Source: Paenibacillus sp. LHD-38 (GTDB lineage Bacteria; Bacillota; Bacilli; Paenibacillales; Paenibacillaceae). Taken from it: 64,000 nt of DNA. The stretch covers positions 1-64,000 of the forward strand of contig NZ_JAVIFU010000019.1 of the NCBI RefSeq assembly GCF_031157315.1, written 5' to 3'. The translations under genes were made by a program, and so were the position numbers. Shown here in pieces: positions 41,353 through 49,221 of this stretch. Under the pieces are notes generated by a model. The model had not been told where the DNA came from. It did not search any database and saw nothing but the letters and a program-made list of their open reading frames with translations. Numbering within the stretch: the stretch's first letter is position 1; each line of letters opens with the position of its first letter.

Positions 41353-44300
41353 GGAAGCTCTTTAACGGCCAAGGACTGCTGAATAATGTCGTCGCATATG
41401 CCTATTCGTCATTGACGACGATCGGGCCCATGATCCTGTGTATGCTTATGGTCGTTGGCATGCAATGGCTGATGACGTTATCCGGCGTATCCTTTCTGGA
41501 GAAGGAGTTATTCCTAACGACAATCGTCTACTGCTTTATCTTCTCCGTCCTTATAACCGGCGGGATGTCGATGATATTGACCCGGTTCATCGCCGACATG
41601 ATGTATATGAAAAAATATGAGCACTTGCTCTCTTCCTATTACGGCTCGATCGCTGTCTGCCTGCCGATTGGCGCGTTGGCGGCTTGGCTGTTCCTGCGCG
41701 GCATGCCGGTCGGATTCGGCTATAAAATCGCTACTTACCTTCTGTTCTCGGAGCTGATCATTATTTGGCTGCAATCGGTGCATCTGTCAGCGCTCAAAGA
41801 TTACAAGCGGATCGTTAGAAGCTTTATGATTGGCGTTGTCTTCGCGACGATTGGCGCCTGGCTGCTGTTGACCTATACGCCTTATGACAACGCCACCTCC
41901 GTACTGGCTGCGATAGTCGCCGGCTTTTTTATCGTCGTGCTTCTGTCCGCGAGGCATTTCGAGCAATTTTTCCCGCCCAAGCAAAGCCGGATCTATTGGA
42001 GCTTTCTATCCTATCTCGCCAAATACCCGTCTCTTTTCTTTATCGGGACCTTCTTCTACGCGGGCGTCTACATCCATAGCTTCGTCTATTGGACCGGACC
42101 CGGGCATTTTCGCGTCGCCGATCATTACGTCATTTCGCCTTTTTTCGATTTGCCGGTCTTCTACGCGTATTTGACCGTCACTCCGACACTTGTCACGTTC
42201 GTCGTGTCGGTCGAAACCACGTTCTATGAAAAATTCCGTGCCTACTACGAAAAAATATTGAACGGTGGGACGCTAACCGACATTACGTTAGCCAAGAAGG
42301 AGATGCAGCGGACGCTTATGCAGGAAATCAGCTTCATCATGGAGGTGCAACTGCTCTTTACCGTCGTTTCGCTTGCCCTTGGCATCAAGGTTCTTCCGGC
42401 CATCGGCTTCTCGATGGAACAGTTTTATGCGTTTACCATTTTGGTGCTCGGTTACTTCCTGTTCATTATCGCTTTTATTGTCATGCTGATGCTGCTTTAC
42501 TTCGATGACCGCAAGGGCGTGTTGATCATTAGCGGCTTGTTCGTCGTCTTGAATGCCGGACTTACGTATTGGACGATGCATGCCGGCTTCCACGGGCTTG
42601 GTCTTTTTCTTGCCGCATTGCTGACGCTCGCCGCGTCGCTTGGCAGGCTGATGCTGTACGTGAGGAATATCGATTATTACACGTTCTGCTCCCAGCCGAT
42701 AACGGCTGCCCGAAAATCGTCTTTCTTACGGCGATGGCGCGGAAAAGCGTCCACGACTGCCGTGCTTCTCGTCGGAGCCGCCATAATGCTAAGCGCCTGC
42801 TCGGACAACCCCGGCCCGGATTCGCAGGCCGGAGCGAACAACGGCGGGCCAGATGCTCCCAAGGCCGTACAAAAGAGTGGCTTGACCGAAGACAAAAAGC
42901 TATACGAGCGCGATATCGACACATCGATCATACCGATGTATGTCACCATCCTTTCAGAGGATGCGGAGCAACAGCAGCCGCTCACCTGGTATTCGCTTAA
43001 CCGGATCCGCGAGCGCATGGCCGAAGGCGATCTCAACGTCATTGTTCAGGAAGGTTCGGCCGACGGAAGCGGGCCAAAATCAGGAATGTTCGGTTACGGC
43101 ATGTCGGATGCGAACGGAAAGATAAGCCTGCGCGGCAATTCGTCAAGATATGCTTCTCAGCGGTCATACAAAATTAAGCTGAACGATCAAGCCGGACTTT
43201 GGCATGACCAGAGGACGCTCAATCTAAACAAGCATGCTTTCGATCCTTCACGGATCCGCAACAAGCTGAGCTTCGATATGATAGAGACACTGCCGAATAT
43301 AACCAGCCTCCGCTCGCAGTTCGTACAGCTCTACGTCAAAGACTTGTCGGAAGGCGGCATTGCGGAACAGCCTTTCGAGGACTATGGCCTGTATACGCAT
43401 ATTGAGCAGCCGAACGAAATGTTCCTAAAGAATCATTGGCTAGATCCGTACGGCCAGCTGTACAAGGCGGTCATGTTCGAGTTTTTCCGATACCCGGACG
43501 AAATCAAATCGCAATCGGATCCGGATTACGATAAAGAAGCGTTCGAGTCGCGGCTTGAAATTAACGGGCGCGAGGAGCACGACAAACTGATCGCGATGCT
43601 GGACGACGTCAACAATACGGCCATTCCGATCGACGACGTATTCGAGAAGCATTTTGATCTGGACAATTATTTAACGTGGCTCGCCACGAACATTCTGATG
43701 GACAATATGGATACGTCCTCGCAGAATTTTCTGCTCTATTCGCCGCTTAATTCGAGCACTTGGTACTTCCTCCCGTGGGACTACGACGGCGGTTGGGAAC
43801 GTCCCCGCGACTCGGCAAACATCAGCAGCTACCAAAGCGGGATAAGCAACTTTTGGGGCAGCCGGCTGCATAACCGTTTCTTCCGCAGCGAAGAGCATGT
43901 CCGGATGCTGAAAGACAAGATCGACGAGCTGTACGAAACCATTAATAACGATACCGTCAAAACGAAGCTGGAGCCGCTGCGCGGCATTGCTGAGCCATTC
44001 ATCAAACGGGTGCCCGACATTAATTTCATGTCGATCCAGGTTAGCGAGTTGAACCAGGAATACGAACGGATTGCCGGAGTGCCTCTCCGTTCGCTCGAAC
44101 GGTTCATAGACGATATTCAGAAGCCGAAGCCCTTCTATCTTGGAGACATCGCGAATAACGGCGTTAAGCAGACCTTTTCCTGGGACCCGGCGTTCGACTT
44201 GCAAGGCGAGGACATTGTCTATGACTTTACGGTTGCGAAAGACGCTGCCTTTACGCAAATCGTTCAGGAGCGGCTAAATATGCAAGGCACGACGGTCGAG

Positions 44301-44438
44301 CTAGCGCTCCCCCCGGGGACGTATTACTGGAAAGTAATCGCTCGCGATAAGTCCGGGCACGAACAAACCGCCTTTGACATTTATAGGGACATCGAGGGCA
44401 ACCGTATTTACGGAGTAAGGGAAGCGAAGGTGAAGTAA
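41328..44438 (+). CDS. pelG: PelG-like exporter fused to a CotH-family kinase
   Basis: 1036 aa in one frame. Residues 1-455 are a PelG-type membrane protein (MAGIGFELRKLF, about twelve helices; normal PelG is about 456 aa). Residues 465-491 read like a lipoprotein signal: basic RRWRGK, a hydrophobic run, then a lipobox L-S-A-C with Cys491. Residues 520-960 are a CotH-type atypical kinase: Asp795 and Asn800 in NMDTSSQNFLLY and Asp818/Asp820 in PWDYDGG match catalytic and metal-binding positions. The last 90 residues form a beta domain. If PelG ends inside the cell, the extra helix puts the kinase outside. Spore-coat CotH phosphorylates CotB and CotG; the target here is unknown. Ribosome site GGAGGG. 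Confidence 0.85.
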   Translation: MAGIGFELRKLFNGQGLLNNVVAYAYSSLTTIGPMILCMLMVVGMQWLMTLSGVSFLEKELFLTTIVYCFIFSVLITGGMSMILTRFIADMMYMKKYEHLLSSYYGSIAVCLPIGALAAWLFLRGMPVGFGYKIATYLLFSELIIIWLQSVHLSALKDYKRIVRSFMIGVVFATIGAWLLLTYTPYDNATSVLAAIVAGFFIVVLLSARHFEQFFPPKQSRIYWSFLSYLAKYPSLFFIGTFFYAGVYIHSFVYWTGPGHFRVADHYVISPFFDLPVFYAYLTVTPTLVTFVVSVETTFYEKFRAYYEKILNGGTLTDITLAKKEMQRTLMQEISFIMEVQLLFTVVSLALGIKVLPAIGFSMEQFYAFTILVLGYFLFIIAFIVMLMLLYFDDRKGVLIISGLFVVLNAGLTYWTMHAGFHGLGLFLAALLTLAASLGRLMLYVRNIDYYTFCSQPITAARKSSFLRRWRGKASTTAVLLVGAAIMLSACSDNPGPDSQAGANNGGPDAPKAVQKSGLTEDKKLYERDIDTSIIPMYVTILSEDAEQQQPLTWYSLNRIRERMAEGDLNVIVQEGSADGSGPKSGMFGYGMSDANGKISLRGNSSRYASQRSYKIKLNDQAGLWHDQRTLNLNKHAFDPSRIRNKLSFDMIETLPNITSLRSQFVQLYVKDLSEGGIAEQPFEDYGLYTHIEQPNEMFLKNHWLDPYGQLYKAVMFEFFRYPDEIKSQSDPDYDKEAFESRLEINGREEHDKLIAMLDDVNNTAIPIDDVFEKHFDLDNYLTWLATNILMDNMDTSSQNFLLYSPLNSSTWYFLPWDYDGGWERPRDSANISSYQSGISNFWGSRLHNRFFRSEEHVRMLKDKIDELYETINNDTVKTKLEPLRGIAEPFIKRVPDINFMSIQVSELNQEYERIAGVPLRSLERFIDDIQKPKPFYLGDIANNGVKQTFSWDPAFDLQGEDIVYDFTVAKDAAFTQIVQERLNMQGTTVELALPPGTYYWKVIARDKSGHEQTAFDIYRDIEGNRIYGVREAKVK

Positions 44439-44439
44439 C

Positions 44440-45150
44440 GTGAAATTTTTTGGACGAAAGCTCCGGCATGAGCTGAAATATTATTTACATCCGCAGGAAT
44501 ATTTAACGCTGCGGCAGCGCGTATCCGCCCTGCTGCCGCTCGACTCCCACGCAATCGGGGAAGAAGGCTACGGCATCCGCAGCCTTTATTTCGACGGTCC
44601 GCAGGACAACGCCTTGTTCGACAAGACGAATGGCATCTTCCGCCGCCACAAGTATCGCATCCGTATCTATAACGGCAGTGACCGGACCATTAAGCTGGAG
44701 CGGAAGAACAAATTCGGAGAATACGTGAACAAGGAATCGGCAAGCCTCAGCAGGGAGGATTACGATAGGATTTTAAACGGGGACTCAACCTGCCTGCAAT
44801 CATCGGCTGTTCAGCTGGTGCAGGATTTTTACCGTTCGCTCAAGCATGAGGATTACCGGCCTGCGGCGATCGTCGATTATACGCGGGAAGCTTACGTGTA
44901 TGAGCATGGAGACGTCCGCATCACCTTTGACAAACGGCTGGCCGCCGGGATCAATACGTATGACCTGTTCGATCCAGGCCTCATCCTGACGGAAGCGCTG
45001 GATTCGACCCGGACGATCTTGGAGGTCAAATACAACGAGTACTTGCCGGAGATGATCCGCGTCCTGGCGAACCCGCATGCAAGCAACCGGTCGGCCATCT
45101 CGAAGTATGTCATTTGCCGGGAAACCGTCATGAAACATTTCAAACGATAG
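44440..45150 (+). CDS. VTC-domain protein (polyphosphate polymerase type)
   Basis: 236 aa, GTG start one base after the previous stop. A VTC tunnel domain with conserved basic residues: RHELKYYLHPQEY, HKYRIRIYN, KLERKNKFGEYVNKE, and ILEVKYNEYLPE near the end. Yeast Vtc4 makes polyphosphate from ATP; bacterial homologues of this type commonly sit with CotH and DUF4956 genes and their product is unproven. It lacks a membrane segment and probably works with the DUF4956 protein encoded 11 bases downstream. Confidence 0.85.
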   Translation: MKFFGRKLRHELKYYLHPQEYLTLRQRVSALLPLDSHAIGEEGYGIRSLYFDGPQDNALFDKTNGIFRRHKYRIRIYNGSDRTIKLERKNKFGEYVNKESASLSREDYDRILNGDSTCLQSSAVQLVQDFYRSLKHEDYRPAAIVDYTREAYVYEHGDVRITFDKRLAAGINTYDLFDPGLILTEALDSTRTILEVKYNEYLPEMIRVLANPHASNRSAISKYVICRETVMKHFKR

Positions 45151-45161
45151 AGGAGACGCAC

Positions 45162-45842
45162 ATGGGAGAGAACGTTAACTTTCAAGATTTATTCAAAAAG
45201 AGCATGCTTCATTTGGAAGCGTTCCGCAGCGTTTCGTATACCGACGTGCTGATCGGCCTCATCGCTTCATTCGGCATTGGGATGTTCATTTTCTTCATTT
45301 ACAAAAAAACATTCAGGGGCGTCGTTTACAGCTACAATTACAATGTAACATTCGTGCTTATGACGATGATTACTGCGCTCATTATTATGACGATCAGCAC
45401 GAACATCGTCTTGTCGCTGGGCATGGTCGGCGCGCTCAGCATCGTCCGTTTTCGGACGGCGGTAAAAGATCCGCTCGACATCGTCTATATGTTCTGGGCG
45501 ATATCCGTAGGCATTGCAGCGGGCGCCAAAATGTACCCGGTCGCGCTGATCGGCTCGGCCGCTATCGGCCTTACGCTGCTGTGGCTATCCAGACGAAGAA
45601 TCCGAGAGCAGCCGTATCTGCTCATCATCCGCCATTCAGAGGTTGCGATCACGGGTGTCCGCACCCAGCTCCGCAAGCTGAACTATACGCTCAAGTCGAA
45701 AACGGTCCGCAAAGATTACATCGAGATGACGGTCGAAATCCGGCTGCGGGACGACAACACGGCGTTTGTGAACGTATTGTCCGCCATCGAAGGCGTGCTT
45801 GACGTCTCTCTTATTAATTATACCGGCGATTACGCGCAGTAG
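45162..45842 (+). CDS. DUF4956 membrane protein
   Basis: 226 aa from the ATG at 45162 (AGAGGAG upstream); earlier in-frame codons overlap the VTC gene. Three to four membrane helices (about 25-140) include GMVGALSIVRFRTAVKDPLDIVYMFW, the DUF4956 hallmark, followed by a soluble ACT-like alpha/beta tail. It is the usual partner of VTC proteins in bacteria, possibly as a channel or anchor. Last gene of the operon; no terminator separates it from the next gene. Confidence 0.85.
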   Translation: MGENVNFQDLFKKSMLHLEAFRSVSYTDVLIGLIASFGIGMFIFFIYKKTFRGVVYSYNYNVTFVLMTMITALIIMTISTNIVLSLGMVGALSIVRFRTAVKDPLDIVYMFWAISVGIAAGAKMYPVALIGSAAIGLTLLWLSRRRIREQPYLLIIRHSEVAITGVRTQLRKLNYTLKSKTVRKDYIEMTVEIRLRDDNTAFVNVLSAIEGVLDVSLINYTGDYAQ

Positions 45843-45872
45843 CGGAGATTTAGGAATTTTTCGTTTTACTTA

Positions 45873-45881
45873 TGGTATACT
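45873..45881 (+). promoter_or_regulatory. Extended -10 promoter immediately before an MFS gene
   Basis: TGG followed by TATACT (45876-45881) is the same extended -10 element as before the Pel-like operon. The predicted start of transcription falls on or next to the ATG at 45888. Confidence 0.55.
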
Positions 45882-45887
45882 TTGGCT

Positions 45888-47108
45888 ATGGAACAATGGA
45901 AGAAAAATTTGATCGTGTTGTGGTTCGGACAGTTTCTCGTTATGGCTGGAATGACGATGATCATTCCGTTCTTGTCACTCTACTTGCAATTTGATTTGGG
46001 TTTGACCGATAAGCATGAAATCGGTGTATGGGCAGGCATTATTTTTGCCGGAAACTTCGTGACGTCATTTATTTTCCAACCGATATGGGGCAAGATGGCG
46101 GATCGCTACGGTCGCAAAATGATGCTGCTTCGCTCAGGCTTCGGAATGTCGATCGTAATGGTCCTGATGGGTTTTGCCACGAATCCCTGGCATTTGCTGC
46201 TCCTTCGAATGGTTAACGGAACGATCTCCGGGTTCAACCCTGCTTCGATCGCTTTGATTTCAGCTACAACGCCAAAAGATCGAATGGGCTTCGCAATGGG
46301 AACGATTCAGTCCGGCGGGATTGCCGGAACGATACTCGGACCCTTTATCGGCGGCTTACTGGCGGATACCATTGGTTTCCGACCGATCTTTTATTTGACG
46401 GGGGCTTTGTTGTTCGCTGCTTCCCTGCTTGCTTTATTTGTCGTTAAAGAACCGTTTGACCGTATGAAGGCAGCTGCACGCGTGCAGGCATCCGTCATCG
46501 AAGGCTTTCGCAAGCTAAGCGGAATACCTCAGCTTACCGCGTTATTCGCCGTAACATTCCTGATCCAATTCGCAATGATGAGCCCGATGACGCTTATCCC
46601 GCTTTATGTTCAGGAGCTGCACGGCACAACGACTAACCTAGCCTTTTTCGCCGGCTTTGTCGGCTCCGTAACGGGACTATCCAATCTTGTCGCCTCGCCG
46701 CTCCTCGGAAAGCTTAGCGACCGCATCGGTGCAGAACGTGTACTCGGGGTAGCGCTTGTCGGAGCCTCGCTGGCCTTTATACCGCAGGCTTTAGCAGGGA
46801 CCGTATGGCAGCTGCTCATCGCTCGCTTTATACTAGGTATTTTCCTCGGGGGGCTTATTCCAGCCGTAAACTCCCTTATTCGAAAATACACACCGGACGG
46901 TATGGAGAGCCGTTCCTACAGCTTCAACACCAGTACGATGAGTCTGGGTAACATGATCGGCCCGATAACGGGCGGCGCCCTCTCCGGCTGGATCGGCCTT
47001 CAAGGCTTGTTCTTTCTATCCGCGGTCATGCTTATGATCAATGCGGGCTGGGTTTGGCAGTCGCTGCTGCGCAAGCGGCAGCACCCGCAGCATAGCAAGA
47101 ACGGCTGA
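45888..47108 (+). CDS. MFS transporter (multidrug-efflux type)
   Basis: 406 aa with twelve predicted helices. The motif A loop GKMADRYGRKMMLL and the helix-5 region GGIAGTILGPFIGG resemble drug/proton antiporters such as those of the DHA1 group. Substrate unknown. The ATG at 45888 has no Shine-Dalgarno site, and the -10 box lies six bases before it, so a leaderless messenger is likely; a TTG two codons earlier is the only other nearby start. It is on the same strand as the Pel-like operon but looks functionally separate. Confidence 0.82.
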   Translation: MEQWKKNLIVLWFGQFLVMAGMTMIIPFLSLYLQFDLGLTDKHEIGVWAGIIFAGNFVTSFIFQPIWGKMADRYGRKMMLLRSGFGMSIVMVLMGFATNPWHLLLLRMVNGTISGFNPASIALISATTPKDRMGFAMGTIQSGGIAGTILGPFIGGLLADTIGFRPIFYLTGALLFAASLLALFVVKEPFDRMKAAARVQASVIEGFRKLSGIPQLTALFAVTFLIQFAMMSPMTLIPLYVQELHGTTTNLAFFAGFVGSVTGLSNLVASPLLGKLSDRIGAERVLGVALVGASLAFIPQALAGTVWQLLIARFILGIFLGGLIPAVNSLIRKYTPDGMESRSYSFNTSTMSLGNMIGPITGGALSGWIGLQGLFFLSAVMLMINAGWVWQSLLRKRQHPQHSKNG

Positions 47109-47130
47109 TGACGTTTGATAGCCGAAATCA

Positions 47131-47182
47131 AATAACGTGCAGGAGATGAATGGCCCCTACACCCCCTGCACGTTATTTTTTT
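47131..47182 (+). terminator. Intrinsic terminator of the MFS gene
   Basis: A perfect AATAACGTGCAGG / CCTGCACGTTATT stem is followed by a run of seven T residues. Confidence 0.9.
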
Positions 47183-47230
47183 GCTAAGCTTGTGATGTCG
47201 GGTTGTAAGCGCATGTGCGGCCAATAACAC

Positions 47231-47268
47231 AATGAGCCCGCTCAGCAACCGCCGAGCAGGCTCATTAT
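47231..47268 (-). terminator. Terminator of the O-methyltransferase gene
   Basis: AATGAGCC / GGCTCATT outer stem with inner CTC/GAG pairing, just beyond the stop of the minus-strand gene. The T-run is short and interrupted. Confidence 0.6.
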
Positions 47269-47276
47269 ATTTCGGG

Positions 47277-47906
47277 TTATTTTACGATAGCGATTGCCAG
47301 TCCGTCGTAACCGGGCAGTACCGTGCTTTGCAAACGTTCGTCTGAAGCAATCGTTTCATTGAAGGACCGCACTGCATGAACGGACGGGCCCGCTTTGGCA
47401 GGATTGGTTGTTCTGCCCCGCAGCAGAATGTTATCTCCTACGATAACCGCCCCCGGACTAGCGAGCGCTATCGCATAATCCAGATAAACCGGATACCCTT
47501 CTTTGTCCGCATCGATGAAAAAGAAATCAAATTTCCGCCCCGCTGATAACAGCTCTGCCAAGCTTTGCTTCGCGTCGCCAACCATATACTCTACTTTATC
47601 GCCTAAACCGGCAGCTTCCATATGCTTCTGCGCTAAGTCCGCATAGTTTTGCAGCAGCTCGAGCGATGTTAGCATTCCGCCTTCCTTCAGCCCGCGTGCT
47701 AAGCAAATTCCGCTGTAACCGCCTAGCGCACCTATCTCTACGATTCTCTGTGCTTTCGTAAGCGATACGAGCATGGTAAGCAGCCTGCCATAACCATCCG
47801 CAACCGAAATATCCGGCATCCCGTTCGCGGCTATGCCCGCTTTTACACGTTCAAGATCGGAATCCATTCCATAAAGGGAATCCACATATTGCTCATTTAG
47901 TAACAT
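47277..47906 (-). CDS. O-methyltransferase, class I SAM-dependent
   Basis: 209 aa. IVEIGALGGYSGICLARGL (SAM site), FDFFFIDADKEGYPVYLDYA (metal-binding acid) and VIVGDNILLRG match the caffeoyl-CoA-type O-methyltransferase family, which in Bacillus also includes TrmR, a tRNA wobble-uridine methyltransferase. Which role applies here cannot be told. It is divergent from the THUMP methyltransferase gene, with a palindromic site between them. Confidence 0.85.
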   Translation of the reverse strand: MLLNEQYVDSLYGMDSDLERVKAGIAANGMPDISVADGYGRLLTMLVSLTKAQRIVEIGALGGYSGICLARGLKEGGMLTSLELLQNYADLAQKHMEAAGLGDKVEYMVGDAKQSLAELLSAGRKFDFFFIDADKEGYPVYLDYAIALASPGAVIVGDNILLRGRTTNPAKAGPSVHAVRSFNETIASDERLQSTVLPGYDGLAIAIVK

Positions 47907-47923
47907 GATTCTTTTCTCTCCAA

Positions 47924-47940
47924 TTTTACAATTTGTAAAA
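47924..47940. promoter_or_regulatory. Palindromic operator-like site
   Basis: TTTTACAA-T-TTGTAAAA is a perfect 8-1-8 inverted repeat. It overlaps the -35 box of the forward promoter and lies 18 bases upstream of the divergent O-methyltransferase start. The binding protein is unknown. Confidence 0.45.
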
Positions 47941-47962
47941 ACAAGCTAGTTTGTCCTATACT
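47933..47962 (+). promoter_or_regulatory. Promoter for the THUMP methyltransferase gene
   Basis: -35 box TTGTAA (47933-47938), an 18-base spacer and -10 box TATACT (47957-47962). Confidence 0.5.
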
Positions 47963-48052
47963 TGATTGTATGTTTTTGTTTACGAGGTTACAAGCATAGG
48001 CTTTTGAAACAGCACCTATAAACGCAAAGAATGAATGAAAAGAGAGTGTAAA

Positions 48053-49198
48053 ATGGAAAAGTTACAACTAATCGCAACCGCGCCGATGGGGCTTGAAGCG
48101 GTTGTCGCACGCGAACTGAAGGATTTAGGCTATACCGACTTGCAGGTGGAAAACGGACGTGTCAATTTCACAGGCGGGCCTATCGATATTTGCCGAACCA
48201 ATCTTTGGCTTCGCACCGCAGGCCGAATTTTAATTAAAATGGGAGAATTTCCGGCTACGACCTTTGATGAGCTGTTCGAGGGCACGAAAGCGCTCGATTG
48301 GCCAACTTGGATACCGAATGACGGTGAGTTCCCTGTGAACGGCCGCTCGCAAAAATCACAGCTGACGAGTGTTCCTGCCTGTCAGAGTATCGTAAAGAAA
48401 GCAGTCGTCGATAAAATGTCGGAGCGTTACGGCACCGAGTGGTTTCCCGAGGATGGCGGACGCTATGTCATTGAGGTCACACTCATGAACGACCGCGCCA
48501 TGCTCACCCTTGACACGACAGGCGACGGCTTGCATAAACGCGGATACCGCAAGGTAGCTACCGAAGCGCCAATTCGGGAAACACTCGCCGCTGCCCTCGT
48601 ACAGCTTAGCCGCTGGCGTCCCGAACGGCCGCTTTATGATCCTTTTTGCGGCTCAGGCACGATTCTAATCGAAGCAGCGATGATTGGATGGAATATCGCG
48701 CCCGGACTTCGCCGCAGCTTTAACAGCGAGGGCTGGCCGCTTATTCCAAATGAGCTGTGGGATGAAGCACGCGAGGAAGCGTTTGATTTGGTGAAAGACG
48801 ATATTCCGCTCCAAATCGCCGGTTCCGATATTGACCCTGGAGCCATCGAAATCGCGGAGGCTGCCATTAAGAAGGCTGGCTTCGGCAAAGAAATCAAGCT
48901 TTCAGTCCAGCCTGTCGCCAAAGTAAAGCTGCAAGGCGACTACGGTGTAATTATTACGAATCCGCCATACGGGGAACGTCTGGGTGATGACGAGCAAGCC
49001 GAGGCAGCCATGCGTCAGTTTGGCTTGACTGCGCTGCATTATCCAACTTGGTCATATTTCTCGATTAGCCCATCCACTAGCATTGAGCATTATTTCGGCC
49101 GTAACGCCGACAAGAAGCGCAAGCTTTTCAATGGACGTATCGAGTGTAATTATTTGCAATTTTTCGGGCCACTTCCTCCCCGCGGAAATCGCGTGTAA
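48053..49198 (+). CDS. THUMP-domain class I rRNA methyltransferase (YpsC/RlmL type)
   Basis: 381 aa from the ATG at 48053 (GAGAGTG upstream). An N-terminal ferredoxin-like/THUMP part (about 1-155) is followed by a Rossmann methyltransferase domain with YDPFCGSGTILIEAAMI and the N-P-P-Y catalytic motif (IITNPPYGERLGD). The family methylates guanosine N2 in 23S rRNA (RlmL/RlmK group); YpsC is the Bacillus relative. The target base here is inferred. ltaS begins 23 bases after its stop. Confidence 0.88.
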   Translation: MEKLQLIATAPMGLEAVVARELKDLGYTDLQVENGRVNFTGGPIDICRTNLWLRTAGRILIKMGEFPATTFDELFEGTKALDWPTWIPNDGEFPVNGRSQKSQLTSVPACQSIVKKAVVDKMSERYGTEWFPEDGGRYVIEVTLMNDRAMLTLDTTGDGLHKRGYRKVATEAPIRETLAAALVQLSRWRPERPLYDPFCGSGTILIEAAMIGWNIAPGLRRSFNSEGWPLIPNELWDEAREEAFDLVKDDIPLQIAGSDIDPGAIEIAEAAIKKAGFGKEIKLSVQPVAKVKLQGDYGVIITNPPYGERLGDDEQAEAAMRQFGLTALHYPTWSYFSISPSTSIEHYFGRNADKKRKLFNGRIECNYLQFFGPLPPRGNRV

Positions 49199-49221
49199 CA
49201 ATAGAGGAGGATATTTTACAA

